Shown piece by piece: positions 21,979 through 30,635 of a stretch of DNA of 34,436 nucleotides. A model generated the notes under the pieces. The model saw nothing but the letters and a program-made list of their open reading frames with translations, made no database searches and was not told the origin of the DNA. The DNA comes from WRAI01 sp031549605 (GTDB lineage Bacteria; Bacillota; Clostridia; Oscillospirales; UBA929): positions 1 through 34,436 of the forward strand of contig JAVBPM010000076.1 of the NCBI GenBank assembly GCA_031549605.1, written 5' to 3'. The first letter of the stretch is position 1, and the number at the start of each line of letters is the position of its first letter. Position numbers and translations under genes: made by a program.

Positions 21979-22718
21979 GCCAGTCGTTTACCTCCGTTGA
22001 CGGGCTGGTGCTTAAGGCCACGCCCTATGGCGACAGCAGCGTGCATCTGCTGGTGCTGACGCCCGACCGGGGCAAACTCGTGCTGCGGGTGCGCGGCGCG
22101 CGTCGCAAGGGTTCGCCGCTGCTGGCGCTTGTTGAGCCGTTGGTCTACGCGCGCTTTTCGTTGTTTGAGTATCGAGGCAGGCTGACGGTTAATGAGGCCG
22201 AGGCGCACAGTTTTTTTATGCCGCTGCGGTCAAACGTGCGCCTATTGGCACTGGGGCTGTATCTGGCCGAGGTGGCCGACCGGCTGGCCGACGGCGACTG
22301 CCACGACGGGCAGCTGCTCCAGCTGCTGCTGGCGGCGCTGCATCGACTGTGCAAAGGCGAGCAGGAGGCGTCGCACATCAAGGCTGTCTTTGAGTGGCGG
22401 GCCGCCGCGCTGGCGGGGTATCGTCCCACTTTGGAGCAGTGCGCGGTGTGTCACCAGCCGCCGGTCGACGCTGTGATTGCCGTGGAGGAAGGCCATATCT
22501 GCTGTGCCGCCTGTGCGGGGCAAATCAATAGCGGCGTGCTGCCGTTGCGGCAGGGCGGCTATTTGGCGCTGCGCCATGTCATGGACAGCCCGCTGGAGCG
22601 CGTATACTCGTTTAGCGCAGACGATCACAACTGGCGCGAGGCGGCGGAGGTCTATCTGCAAACGCAGCTGATGCACGGGTTTGACAGTCTGGAATATTAC
22701 CGGCAATTTGCCGATTAG
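21975..22718 (+). CDS. recO: DNA repair protein RecO
   Basis: 247 residues. N-terminal OB fold: DGLVLKATPYGDSSVHLLVLT..RGKLVLRVRGARRKGS, then a helical part and a zinc site C156-x2-C159 with C176/C177-x2-C180. RecO loads RecA onto gapped DNA with RecF/RecR. Start overlaps era by 4 nt. Era-recO order is the common Firmicute arrangement. Confidence 0.94.
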   Translation: MSQSFTSVDGLVLKATPYGDSSVHLLVLTPDRGKLVLRVRGARRKGSPLLALVEPLVYARFSLFEYRGRLTVNEAEAHSFFMPLRSNVRLLALGLYLAEVADRLADGDCHDGQLLQLLLAALHRLCKGEQEASHIKAVFEWRAAALAGYRPTLEQCAVCHQPPVDAVIAVEEGHICCAACAGQINSGVLPLRQGGYLALRHVMDSPLERVYSFSADDHNWREAAEVYLQTQLMHGFDSLEYYRQFAD

Positions 22719-22726
22719 AGGTAGAT

Positions 22727-25099
22727 ATGGAACAGTTTTTACAGCAAAAAACGCTGCGCACGCTGGAATTGCCGCGTGTGCTGACCATGCTGGCCGCCTG
22801 CGCTGAGAGCGAGGAGGCCAAGGCGTGGGCGCTGGAACTTACACCGGAGCACGAGGTTTATGATGTCGAGCGGCTACAGGACGAGACGACCGAGGCGGCG
22901 CAGTGTATCGGTCGGCAGGGCGGGCCGTCTTTTTCGGGGCTGCGACCGATGCAGGACATTGTCAGCCGCGCCGGTCGCGGCGGCACGCTGTCGATGCGCG
23001 AGCTGCTGCAGGTGGCGTCGCTGCTGCGCTGTGCGCGCAGTTTGGCCGACTACGCCGGTGAGCCCAAGCGCGAGCGCGGTTGTCTTGACGTGCATTTTCA
23101 GCTGCTTATGCCGGTCAAGTCGCTGGAAAATGCCATTGTAACGGCGATACTCAGCGAGGACGAGCTGTCCGACCACGCCAGTCCGGCGCTGGCCGACATC
23201 CGGCGCAAGATGCGCGCGGCGTCGAGCAAGGTCAAGGAGGTGCTGCAGCGCATTGTGGCGTCGCGCTCCAAGGCGTTGCAGGACGCGATTATTACGCAGC
23301 GCAACGGCCGCTATGTCGTGCCGGTCAAGAGCGAGCATAAAAATGACATCAACGGGCTGGTGCATGACGTCAGCTCGAGTGGTGCGACTTTTTTCGTCGA
23401 GCCGGTTGAGGTCGTTAACCTCAACAACGAAATCCACGAGTGGGAGGCGGCTGAGCAGGCGGAGATTGAGCGCATTCTCGCGGCGTTGACCGCCGATGTG
23501 GCGGCACACGGCCAGCCGATTTTAGACAACCACGACGCACTGCTTAGTCTCGACTGCATTTTTGCGCGCGCCAAGCTGTCGTATCAGATGCACGCGGCGC
23601 GGCCGACCATCAGCGAGCGGCCGGTGCTGCGGCTCAAGCGCGCGCGGCACCCGCTGCTCGACCGCAAAACGGCGGTGCCCATCTCGCTGTCGCTGGGCGA
23701 CGGCTTTGACACGCTGATTATCACCGGCCCCAACACCGGAGGCAAGACAGTGGCGCTGAAAACCATCGGGCTGCTGTCGCTGATGGCGGCGTGCGGGCTG
23801 CACATTCCCGCTGACGACGGCAGCCAGATCCCCGTGTATCGCGCGGTGCTGGCTGACATTGGCGACGAGCAGAGCATTGAGCAGTCGCTGTCAACCTTTA
23901 GCGCCCACATGACCAATATTGTCGCCATTCTCAAGCTGGCAGGGCCGCAGACACTGGTGCTGTTTGACGAGTTGGGTGCCGGCACCGATCCCGTTGAGGG
24001 CGCGGCGCTGGCGCAGAGCATCATTGCCAACGCGCGCGCGTTGGGCGCGCAGATTGCCGCGACAACGCACTATGCCGAGCTGAAGGTGTATGCGCTGACA
24101 ACCGAGGGCGTGGAGAACGCCGCCTGTGAGTTTGACGTTGAAACGCTCAAGCCGACCTACCGGCTGCTGATTGGCGTACCGGGTAAGTCCAACGCCTTTG
24201 CCATTTCGCGGCGGTTGGGGCTGGATGAGCGTGTTATTGAAGACGCGGGACGGCACATTGAAGCCGGTGACGCAGCGCTGGAGGATGTGCTGTCGGAACT
24301 GGAAAAGCAGCGGCAGCAGATGGAGAGCGCCCGCGCGCAGGCCGAGGACGCGGCGCGACAGGCCAGCTCAAAGCACGAGCTGATTGCCCAAATGAAGCAG
24401 GACATTGAAGCCGAGCGCAACCGCGCCGTGGAGCGCGCAAAGGCCGAGGCGTTGGCGATTTTGGACGAGGCGCGCGCGGCGGCCGACGTTGTGTATGAAG
24501 AAGTGACTAAGCTGCGTCGCAAGGCCGAGAAGGGTGACTACTCGCAGATGCAGGAGGCGCGGCTGGCCATGAAGCGCCAGCTCAACCAAGCTGAAAAAGA
24601 GGTCGGCGTGTCGGCGCACATCGCCAAGCCCAAGGAGCAGCAGCGGCCGCTGGTCATCGGAGACACGGTGGAAATGCTGCGACTGGGCGGGCAGGGCACG
24701 GTGGTGTCGCTGCCCGACAAGGACGGACGCGTGGAGTTGCAAGCGGGCATTCTCAAGGTCAAGGCGCACGTTGGCGAGTTGCGGCTGCTGGAGCAGGCGC
24801 GCGCGACGGTGGAGCGGCAGCACAAGCCGAGCGCCACGGGTCTGCAAATGCGCAGTGCGCCGATGGAGATCGATGTGCGCGGGCAGGCCGTTGAGGAGGC
24901 ATTGCCTGAAATCGACGCCTACATCGACAGTGCGGCAGCGGCCAAGCTGGAAACGGTGCGCATTATCCACGGCAAGGGCACGGGTGTTTTGCGCAGCGCC
25001 GTGCAGAAGCACTTGAAGTCGCATCGGCAGGTTAAATCGTTCAGGCTGGGTCGCTACGGCGAAGGCGAGGATGGCGTGACCATTATCACGATGAAATAA
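22727..25099 (+). CDS. mutS2: MutS2 ATPase / Smr-domain protein (RqcU)
   Basis: 790 residues, usual length. The clamp/core region lacks the MutS mismatch-binding domain. ATPase: GPNTGGKT Walker A at 334-341, DELGAGTDPVEGAAL Walker B, and ATTHYAELK. A long coiled coil (about 510-620) is followed by a KOW-like GDTVEMLRLGGQGTVVSLPD segment and a C-terminal Smr nuclease-type domain at 713-790 (EIDVRGQ, IIHGKGTGVLR). MutS2 suppresses recombination and, in B. subtilis, resolves collided ribosomes. GAGGTAG precedes ATG, eight bases after recO. Confidence 0.96.
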   Translation: MEQFLQQKTLRTLELPRVLTMLAACAESEEAKAWALELTPEHEVYDVERLQDETTEAAQCIGRQGGPSFSGLRPMQDIVSRAGRGGTLSMRELLQVASLLRCARSLADYAGEPKRERGCLDVHFQLLMPVKSLENAIVTAILSEDELSDHASPALADIRRKMRAASSKVKEVLQRIVASRSKALQDAIITQRNGRYVVPVKSEHKNDINGLVHDVSSSGATFFVEPVEVVNLNNEIHEWEAAEQAEIERILAALTADVAAHGQPILDNHDALLSLDCIFARAKLSYQMHAARPTISERPVLRLKRARHPLLDRKTAVPISLSLGDGFDTLIITGPNTGGKTVALKTIGLLSLMAACGLHIPADDGSQIPVYRAVLADIGDEQSIEQSLSTFSAHMTNIVAILKLAGPQTLVLFDELGAGTDPVEGAALAQSIIANARALGAQIAATTHYAELKVYALTTEGVENAACEFDVETLKPTYRLLIGVPGKSNAFAISRRLGLDERVIEDAGRHIEAGDAALEDVLSELEKQRQQMESARAQAEDAARQASSKHELIAQMKQDIEAERNRAVERAKAEALAILDEARAAADVVYEEVTKLRRKAEKGDYSQMQEARLAMKRQLNQAEKEVGVSAHIAKPKEQQRPLVIGDTVEMLRLGGQGTVVSLPDKDGRVELQAGILKVKAHVGELRLLEQARATVERQHKPSATGLQMRSAPMEIDVRGQAVEEALPEIDAYIDSAAAAKLETVRIIHGKGTGVLRSAVQKHLKSHRQVKSFRLGRYGEGEDGVTIITMK

Positions 25100-25106
25100 A
25101 TAAGGC

Positions 25107-25135
25107 TTGCATCTTGGCACGATGGTGTATATACT
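25107..25135 (+). promoter_or_regulatory. Sigma-A-type promoter of the diguanylate cyclase gene
   Basis: -35 TTGCAT (25107-25112), 17 nt, -10 TATACT (25130-25135), starting eight bases after the mutS2 stop. It makes the cyclase independent of the mutS2 operon. Confidence 0.75.
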
Positions 25136-25156
25136 AACGCAAAAGGAGGTGTGCGA

Positions 25157-26233
25157 ATGACTGGATGGATGTCGTTATTTGGTAGTTTTTTGGGAAAATT
25201 GTCTGTTTTTGGCTTTTCTGCGCGCGAAAAGCATTCGGTTCGCGCAGCTTCCGACAGCGGCGGGTTGACGGGACTGCAAGTCAGTCTGGCGCTGCTGGGT
25301 TTGATTGTGCTGGCACTGATTGGCATGGCAGTGTACAAGCTGGTGCGCTATCGCAGCGACGAGGCCAACTTGCGCAAGGTGATTGCCGGGCAGCGCAACA
25401 TTGACATTGTCTACGGCAATCTAAAAACGCAGTGCTACACCAGCAAGGGCAAATTTCCCTTTGCCGAACGCATGGGGTTGTCGGCCGACTGCGACTACCG
25501 CACCTTTGAGGAGGCGTCGAAGCGGCTGGGCTATGACTTTGGCGAGCAGGTGTATCAGGACATGATCCATTTGTCGTGCAGCAACGAGCCTTGCGTTGTG
25601 CGCATTGAAAAACTGGTGGGCGAGGATGGGTTAAACTACTACTTCCGTCGCTATTTCCACCGTATCAGCAAAACCGAGTTTGTTATTTACGTTGTCGACG
25701 TGACCGAAGAGGTCGAAAAAATCGAGTCGCTTAAACAGGTGGCGGCCACTGATTTTCTGTCGACGCTGCTCAACCGCCGCGCTATGAGCGAGCGGCTGCT
25801 GGCCAAGTGCGAGCAGCTGGCCGGTGCCGAGCAGACCTATCTGGTTATGTTTGACATTGATGACTTCAAGCTGGTCAACGACCGCTATGGTCACGACGTC
25901 GGTGATCAGGTGCTGGTTATGGTGGCCAACACTATTCAAGCGCTGGAGAGCGGCGAAAAGACGACGGCGCGCTGGGGTGGCGAGGAGTTTCTGCTGATGC
26001 TCGACGAGCCCGACTGCCACGCGGCGGCGGCCAAGGTTGAGGCGGTGCTGAGCACCATTTCGCAGACGCCCATTGAGATTGAGGGGTCGTCCAAGACCTT
26101 TTACGTCACGGTTTCGGCCGGGTTGTCGCAACTCAACCGGTCGGAGGAGTACATCAAGTCGGTCAAAAAGGCCGATGTGGCGCTTTATCGCGCCAAAGAG
26201 GAGGGCAAGAACTGCCTGCGCGTCAACGTATAG
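25157..26233 (+). CDS. Membrane-anchored diguanylate cyclase (GGDEF domain)
   Basis: 358 residues. One membrane helix at about 39-61, a PAS-like sensor region (about 75-190, ending VYVVDVTEEVEK-type linker), then a GGDEF domain: TDFLSTLLNRRAM, MFDIDDFKLVNDRYGHDVGD, and ARWGGEEF with the active-site GGEEF at 274-278, so synthesis of c-di-GMP is expected. The inhibitory I-site (RxxD five residues before GGEEF) is replaced by SGEK, so product feedback is probably absent. ATG 25157 is chosen: AAAAGGAGG is seven bases upstream, GTG 25151 is too close. Confidence 0.93.
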   Translation: MTGWMSLFGSFLGKLSVFGFSAREKHSVRAASDSGGLTGLQVSLALLGLIVLALIGMAVYKLVRYRSDEANLRKVIAGQRNIDIVYGNLKTQCYTSKGKFPFAERMGLSADCDYRTFEEASKRLGYDFGEQVYQDMIHLSCSNEPCVVRIEKLVGEDGLNYYFRRYFHRISKTEFVIYVVDVTEEVEKIESLKQVAATDFLSTLLNRRAMSERLLAKCEQLAGAEQTYLVMFDIDDFKLVNDRYGHDVGDQVLVMVANTIQALESGEKTTARWGGEEFLLMLDEPDCHAAAAKVEAVLSTISQTPIEIEGSSKTFYVTVSAGLSQLNRSEEYIKSVKKADVALYRAKEEGKNCLRVNV

Positions 26234-26246
26234 CCTATTGCAAACA

Positions 26247-26279
26247 GAAAAACAGACCGGGATTCCGGTCTGTTTTTTT
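26247..26279. terminator. Strong bidirectional terminator
   Basis: Perfect stem of at least 11 bp (26250-26260 with 26265-26275), GATT loop, seven T's on the plus strand (26273-26279) and an A run on the other side. It ends the diguanylate cyclase transcript and, on the minus strand, the decarboxylase operon. Confidence 0.93.
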
Positions 26280-26290
26280 GTTTGGAGCAG

Positions 26291-26653
26291 TTACGCGATG
26301 GTCATCAGCAGTGCGCCCGACTCGACGTTTTGGCCGCGGGCGACGTTGACTTGCGTCACAATGCCGTCGCAGGGCGACACAATCTCGTTTTCCATTTTCA
26401 TGGCCTCAAGCGTGCAGAGCAGTTGGCCGGCTTTGACAGCGCTGCCCGTCTGTACCGCGACACTGAGTATGGTGCCGGGCATGGGCGCGTTGACCGGCTG
26501 GCCGCCGCCGGGTGCCGGAACGGTCGCGGCCGCCGGCGCGGCGCTGACCGGCTGAGCCGACACGGCGGCGGGCTGGCTGCCGCCAATGGAGGCGTGGCCG
26601 TCGGCCAGATCGACCTCGTATTGCGTGCCGTTGAGTGTGACTAAATATTTCAT
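26291..26653 (-). CDS. Biotin carboxyl carrier subunit of a Na+-translocating decarboxylase
   Basis: 120 residues: a short N-terminal region, an Ala/Pro-rich flexible linker (about 25-50), and a biotinyl domain with EAMKMENEI, biotin on K86. This layout is that of MmdC/GcdC-type carriers. The carrier accepts CO2 from the carboxyltransferase and delivers it to the membrane beta subunit, where decarboxylation drives Na+ export. It follows the OadG-like gene by two bases. Confidence 0.92.
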   Translation of the reverse strand: MKYLVTLNGTQYEVDLADGHASIGGSQPAAVSAQPVSAAPAAATVPAPGGGQPVNAPMPGTILSVAVQTGSAVKAGQLLCTLEAMKMENEIVSPCDGIVTQVNVARGQNVESGALLMTIA

Positions 26654-26655
26654 GG

Positions 26656-26949
26656 TTACACCTTCTTTATCGAGAGTAGGGGCAGCTGGTCGGGCGAGAC
26701 GCCCGTTTTTTCGGCCACAATGGCGATGACCATGGCGGCGGTCGGCTCGTCAAGTCCAATCAGTTCGACAGTGGCCGGGGCGGCGACGGGCGCGGGTGCG
26801 GCCGGCTGGTGGTCATCAGCATTCTTGGGCTTGCGGTCGGGCAGTTTGCCCAACAGCACGATGGTGAGGTAAAAGAGCGTCAACGCGCCGAAAACAACCA
26901 GCAGTCCCCAAAGGGTCAGCTCAAGGGCGGCGACTATGTTCTTATCCAT
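26656..26949 (-). CDS. OadG family small membrane subunit of Na+-translocating decarboxylase
   Basis: 97 residues. One membrane helix at about 9-34 (LTLWGLLVVFGALTLFYLTIVLLGK) then a charged Ala/Pro linker and a short soluble end (LDEPTAAMVIAIVAEKTGVSPDQL). This is the OadG/MmdD form that holds the complex together. AAGGAGG precedes ATG 26949. Confidence 0.85.
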   Translation of the reverse strand: MDKNIVAALELTLWGLLVVFGALTLFYLTIVLLGKLPDRKPKNADDHQPAAPAPVAAPATVELIGLDEPTAAMVIAIVAEKTGVSPDQLPLLSIKKV

Positions 26950-26961
26950 GTGCCTACCTCC

Positions 26962-28134
26962 TTACAGCTTGCCGACCAGGAACGGAACCATGGCCAGTAT
27001 GATGCCGCCGGCGACGACCGAACCCAGCTGACCGGCGACGTTGGCGCTGGTGGCCTGCATGAGGATGAAGTTCTGCGGATCCTCGGCCTTGGCCAACCGC
27101 TGAATGACGCGCGATGACATGGGGAAGGCCGAGATACCGGCCGCGCCAATCATGGGGTTGACCTTGTTTTTGGTAAACAGGTTGAGGAACTTGGCGAACA
27201 TGACGCCGCCGATGGTGTCAAAGACAAAGGCGACGAGACCCAGACCCATAATCAGCAGCGTCATGGGCTGCAAAAACTCGGCGTGGTGCATCTTGGCGCC
27301 GATGGTGATGCCCAGTAGCAGCGTTACCAGATTGGCCAGCTCGTTTTGCGCCGACTGCGACAGACGCTCAAGCACGCCGCAGGCGCGAATGAGGTTGCCG
27401 AACATCAGGAAGCCGATGAGCGGCACGCTGATGGGTGCGATGATGCCGGCGATGATGGTGATGGTGATGGGGAACATGATAAGTGCCAGCCGCGAGACCT
27501 TGGCTTCGTTGTACTTCATGCGGATCATGCGCTCCTTGCGGGAGGTGACCATCTTGATGACCGGCGGCTGAATGATGGGCACCAGCGCCATGTAGGAGTA
27601 AGCGCAGATGGTGATGGGGCCGAGCAGCTTCTCGGCGAACTGCGAAGCGACAAAAATCGAGGTTGGGCCGTCGGCAGCGCCGATGATGCCAATGGACGAC
27701 GCAATTTTCAGGTCGATGCCGAGACCGGGGAAAACCTTGCCCAGCAGCAGCGTGGCGATAATGGTGAAGAAAATGCCGAATTGCGCCGCGGCGCCGAAGA
27801 AAATCATTTTGGGGTTCTTCAGTAGCGGCGAGAAGTCAATCATCGCGCCGACGGCGACGAAGATGAGAATGGGGAAAATTTCAGTCAAAATGCCGGTGTC
27901 GTAGAAGATTTGCATGACGCCGCGCTGGCCTTCAAATTCCAGCACAGTGGTTAGCGGCAGGTTGACCAGAATGGCGCCGAAGCCCATGGGCAGCAGCAGC
28001 ATAGGTTCGTAGTCCTTGGCGATGGCCAGATAAATCAGGATGCCGCCGATGAGCAGCATACCGATATGGCCGGCCAGATTGCCAAACGTCAAGCCGTCCT
28101 TGAGCGGCTCAAACATCTTGAGTATTGCGTCCAA
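26962..28134 (-). CDS. Na+-translocating carboxylic acid decarboxylase beta subunit (OadB/MmdB/GcdB family)
   Basis: 390 residues with nine or more helices. Family marks: GAMIDFSPLLKNPKMIFFGAAAQFGIF, IIGAADGPTSIFVA (with the Asp known to be needed for Na+ transport in OadB), NLVTLLLGITIGAKM, and NPMIGAAGISAFPMSSRV near the end. TTG start at 28134 with GAGGGA upstream. It decarboxylates carboxybiotin and pumps Na+ out. Whether the substrate is oxaloacetate, methylmalonyl-CoA or glutaconyl-CoA depends on the carboxyltransferase, which is not in the window. Third from the end of the operon; preceded by the DUF47 gene with 17 bp between. Confidence 0.95.
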   Translation of the reverse strand: MDAILKMFEPLKDGLTFGNLAGHIGMLLIGGILIYLAIAKDYEPMLLLPMGFGAILVNLPLTTVLEFEGQRGVMQIFYDTGILTEIFPILIFVAVGAMIDFSPLLKNPKMIFFGAAAQFGIFFTIIATLLLGKVFPGLGIDLKIASSIGIIGAADGPTSIFVASQFAEKLLGPITICAYSYMALVPIIQPPVIKMVTSRKERMIRMKYNEAKVSRLALIMFPITITIIAGIIAPISVPLIGFLMFGNLIRACGVLERLSQSAQNELANLVTLLLGITIGAKMHHAEFLQPMTLLIMGLGLVAFVFDTIGGVMFAKFLNLFTKNKVNPMIGAAGISAFPMSSRVIQRLAKAEDPQNFILMQATSANVAGQLGSVVAGGIILAMVPFLVGKL

Positions 28135-28151
28135 TGCAGTCCCTCGTTTCG

Positions 28152-28766
28152 TTAGGTATTTTTCAAAATAACGCCGTCCATGACGTCGGCGACGTTTTCA
28201 ACCTCGTCACAGCAGCGCTCCATGACTTCAAAGATGCGGCGCCACTTCAGCACCTCCACCGCGTCGGTTTCGGAACGGAACAGGCGGTGGATGGCACGCG
28301 CATAGATGACGTCGCCGCGGTCCTCAATGTCGTTCATGGCGACAATGTGCTTGTGCAGCTCGGACGGCTTCTTGTAGTTGACAAACTGCTGCGCCGCGCC
28401 GCGCATGGCCTCGCAGCCCTCAATAATCAGGTCGGCAAATTCAATGGCTTCGGGGTAGGCGGTTTTGACATTGTAAAGGTAGAAGTCCTTGGTCAGCGCG
28501 TCGATGGCGTCAATCACATCGTCGATGCTGCCGGCCAGTTGCTTGATGTCGTCGCGCTCGATGGGCGTGATAAAGGCCTTGTGCAGCGCGGTGACAATGT
28601 CGTGGAACACGCTGTCGGCCTGATTCTCCAGTTTGTGTACCTGCTGGCCGGCCTGCTCGATGGTGCTTAGGTCGTCAAGCGCCGTGCGCATGAGCTTGGC
28701 TACGTCGACGGCGGTGTCGGCCATGCTGGCAAACGCGTCAAAGTAGTTGAAATCTTTCTTTCCCAT
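28152..28766 (-). CDS. DUF47/PhoU-like partner of phosphate transporter
   Basis: 204 residues, all-helical. FNYFDAFASMADTAVDVAKL, KLENQADSVFHDI, FITPIERDDIKQLAGSIDDVIDAIDA, IEDRGDVIYARAIHRLF and EVMERCCDEVENVADVMDGVILKN are classic DUF47. Such proteins sit next to PiT transporters and are thought to regulate them. AGGAGG precedes ATG 28766. Nine bases behind the transporter gene. Confidence 0.93.
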   Translation of the reverse strand: MGKKDFNYFDAFASMADTAVDVAKLMRTALDDLSTIEQAGQQVHKLENQADSVFHDIVTALHKAFITPIERDDIKQLAGSIDDVIDAIDALTKDFYLYNVKTAYPEAIEFADLIIEGCEAMRGAAQQFVNYKKPSELHKHIVAMNDIEDRGDVIYARAIHRLFRSETDAVEVLKWRRIFEVMERCCDEVENVADVMDGVILKNT

Positions 28767-28775
28767 AGTAACCTC

Positions 28776-29840
28776 CTAAAAGACCTTGTCGGCAATCAGT
28801 GTAACCACATAGGCGATGAATCCGCAGCCGGGGAAGGTGAGCACCCAGGTCAGCACCATGTCTTTGACGACAGCCCACTTCACGGCCCGCCTGCTTTTGG
28901 CAAAGCCGACGCCCATGATGGCGGTGGTTTTGGTGTGGGTTGTGCTGACGGGAATGCCGGTCAGCGACGACAGCAGCAAGCAGCCGCTGGCGGCCAAGTC
29001 GGCGGAAAACCCTTGGTACTTGCGCAGCTTGACCATGTCCATGCCGACGGCCTTAATGATGCGGTAGCCGCCGATGGAGGTGCCGATGCCCATGACCAGC
29101 GATACCATAACAATCATCCACATGGAGATGTTGTTGAACTGTTCCATGCCGACATCGCCCTGACCCTTGGCAATAAACGTGCCGAGAATAAAGACGCCGA
29201 GGAACTTTTGGCCGTCCTGCGCGCCGTGCATAAAGGCCATGCCGGCGCCGCCAAAGATTTGCGCTTTGGTAAAGAAACCGTTGGAGGTCTTGCGGCTCAT
29301 GGGTCGGAAGATGACCTCGACCAGCTTGACTACGCCATAGCCGGCGGCAAAGCCGAGCAGCGTCGACAGTCCGAGACCGTAGATGACCTTCATCCACTCG
29401 GCGCCGTTGATGCCGGAGAAGCCGCCCATGGCGATGGCCGAGCCGGACAGACCGGCAATAAGTGCGTGGCTTTCGCTGGTTGGGATGCCGAACACCCACG
29501 CGGCGGTCGCCCAGATGACGATGGCAAACAGTGCGGCGCACAGCGCAATCAGCGCCGGGTTGCTGTTGCCGGTCGATACCTTACCAAAGTCAACCATGTT
29601 GGCGATGGTGAAAGCAACTTTTTTGTTGATGAGCGTCATGACCAGCACGCCGAAGAAGTTGAATACGGCGGCCATCAGCACGGCGGCGCGCGGCCCCATG
29701 GCGCGGGTTGAAACGCAGGTGGCAATGGCGTTGGGTGCGTCGGTCCAGCCGTTGACAAATATGACGCCCAGCACCAGCACTGTCATGACAAGCAGCGCCG
29801 GATTGGCAATCATGTCTTGCAGAAAGAGTGATAAATCCAT
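28776..29840 (-). CDS. Inorganic phosphate transporter, PiT family
   Basis: 354 residues with about ten helices. The two PiT repeats are visible: GWTDAPNAIATCVSTRAM near the N-terminus and FMHGAQDGQKFLGVF in the second half, plus GIPTSESHALIAGLSG and GIPVSTTHTKTTAIMG, the paired P-(V/T)-S-(T/E)-(T/S)-H motifs. It imports Pi (as metal phosphate or with H+/Na+). Downstream DUF47 supports the call. ATG 29840 with ACGGAGAG upstream. Confidence 0.95.
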   Translation of the reverse strand: MDLSLFLQDMIANPALLVMTVLVLGVIFVNGWTDAPNAIATCVSTRAMGPRAAVLMAAVFNFFGVLVMTLINKKVAFTIANMVDFGKVSTGNSNPALIALCAALFAIVIWATAAWVFGIPTSESHALIAGLSGSAIAMGGFSGINGAEWMKVIYGLGLSTLLGFAAGYGVVKLVEVIFRPMSRKTSNGFFTKAQIFGGAGMAFMHGAQDGQKFLGVFILGTFIAKGQGDVGMEQFNNISMWMIVMVSLVMGIGTSIGGYRIIKAVGMDMVKLRKYQGFSADLAASGCLLLSSLTGIPVSTTHTKTTAIMGVGFAKSRRAVKWAVVKDMVLTWVLTFPGCGFIAYVVTLIADKVF

Positions 29841-29863
29841 CGCAAACTCTCCGTACTCTTAAG

Positions 29864-30127
29864 TTAAGCGGCGGTGGCGGCGCGCGAGTTTCTGACGTAG
29901 AGAAGCAGTTCGGTGCCCACCATGATAAAATTGAGGATGTAGAGCGCCAGCACGATGTCGGGGTTGGCGCTGAACTTGTAGAGAATGCCAAAGATATAGC
30001 CGGCAAAGAGAACACCTAAAAAGATGGGGCTTTTGCCGGCCGTATCCCGTGTTTTGAGCGACTTGGCGATAGAAAAAGGCCAAGCCGCACCAAAGCACAG
30101 CAACATTAAAATTTCAAAAATGTTCAT
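29864..30127 (-). CDS. Small PQ-loop-like membrane protein
   Basis: 87 residues, three predicted helices: FEILMLLCFGAAWPFSIAKSLKTR, a GKSPIFLGVLFAGYIFGILYK segment, and a final helix LALYILNFIMVGTELLLYVRN. The WP.si.KS....t.GKS pattern resembles one PQ-loop repeat. Function unknown to me. Its ATG overlaps the stop of the VOC gene by four bases, and it precedes the phosphate transporter. Confidence 0.75.
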   Translation of the reverse strand: MNIFEILMLLCFGAAWPFSIAKSLKTRDTAGKSPIFLGVLFAGYIFGILYKFSANPDIVLALYILNFIMVGTELLLYVRNSRAATAA

Positions 30128-30528
30128 TTCGTGACGGTAAACATCCAGTTGACGCCGTATTTGTCGCGCAGCGAGCCGTGCAGCGCGGCGAAGAAGGAGG
30201 GCGTCAGCTCCATATAGACAGTGCCGCCGTCACTGAGCAGTGCCCACGCGTTTTTGACATAGGCCTCGTCGGCTGTTGTAATGGTCAGATACATGTTGTC
30301 GCCGGCGGTGGCGCGCTCGCTGGCGTCGGCACACATGATTTCTTGCCCCAGCAGTGTAAGGCGGGCGTGCAGTACCAGATGCTTCTTTTCCTCTGGCACG
30401 GGAAAGGCCGGGTTGGGTGGCATGTCACTGTATTTGCGCAGCTCGGTGATGGTGGCGTCAAGCGCTTTTTCATAGTGCCCCAGTGCTTCTGCGCACTGGC
30501 CGTCGAACAGCAGATAGTGTCCCAGCAT
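30124..30528 (-). CDS. VOC / PhnB-like (glyoxalase fold) protein
   Basis: 134 residues. LLFDGQCAEALGHYEKALDA at the N-terminus (the PhnB 'f.g.c.eA..fY...fg' start), a middle VLHARLTLLGQEIMCADA strand and GG.V.MEL...FFA...G...DKYGVNWMF at the end, all typical of the PhnB subgroup of the VOC fold. Substrate unknown; many members are small-molecule binding or metalloenzyme-like proteins. ATG 30528 with GGGAGG upstream. First gene of the phosphate/decarboxylase gene string. Confidence 0.88.
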   Translation of the reverse strand: MLGHYLLFDGQCAEALGHYEKALDATITELRKYSDMPPNPAFPVPEEKKHLVLHARLTLLGQEIMCADASERATAGDNMYLTITTADEAYVKNAWALLSDGGTVYMELTPSFFAALHGSLRDKYGVNWMFTVTK

Positions 30529-30561
30529 TCTATTTTCCTCCCTTTTTCTTCAAACAATGGT

Positions 30562-30590
30562 AGCTTATCAAAAACCGACAGCCTTTGCAA
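30562..30590 (-). promoter_or_regulatory. Probable promoter ahead of the VOC-PiT-decarboxylase string
   Basis: On the minus strand: -35 TTGCAA (30585-30590), 17 nt, -10 TAAGCT (30562-30567) with TG one base ahead (extended -10). The only good candidate upstream of seven same-strand genes with gaps of at most 23 bp. Confidence 0.55.
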
Positions 30591-30635
30591 TGGGTAAAAA
30601 CGACGGTTTTGAAGCCGAACGGAGGTCAAACTGTG

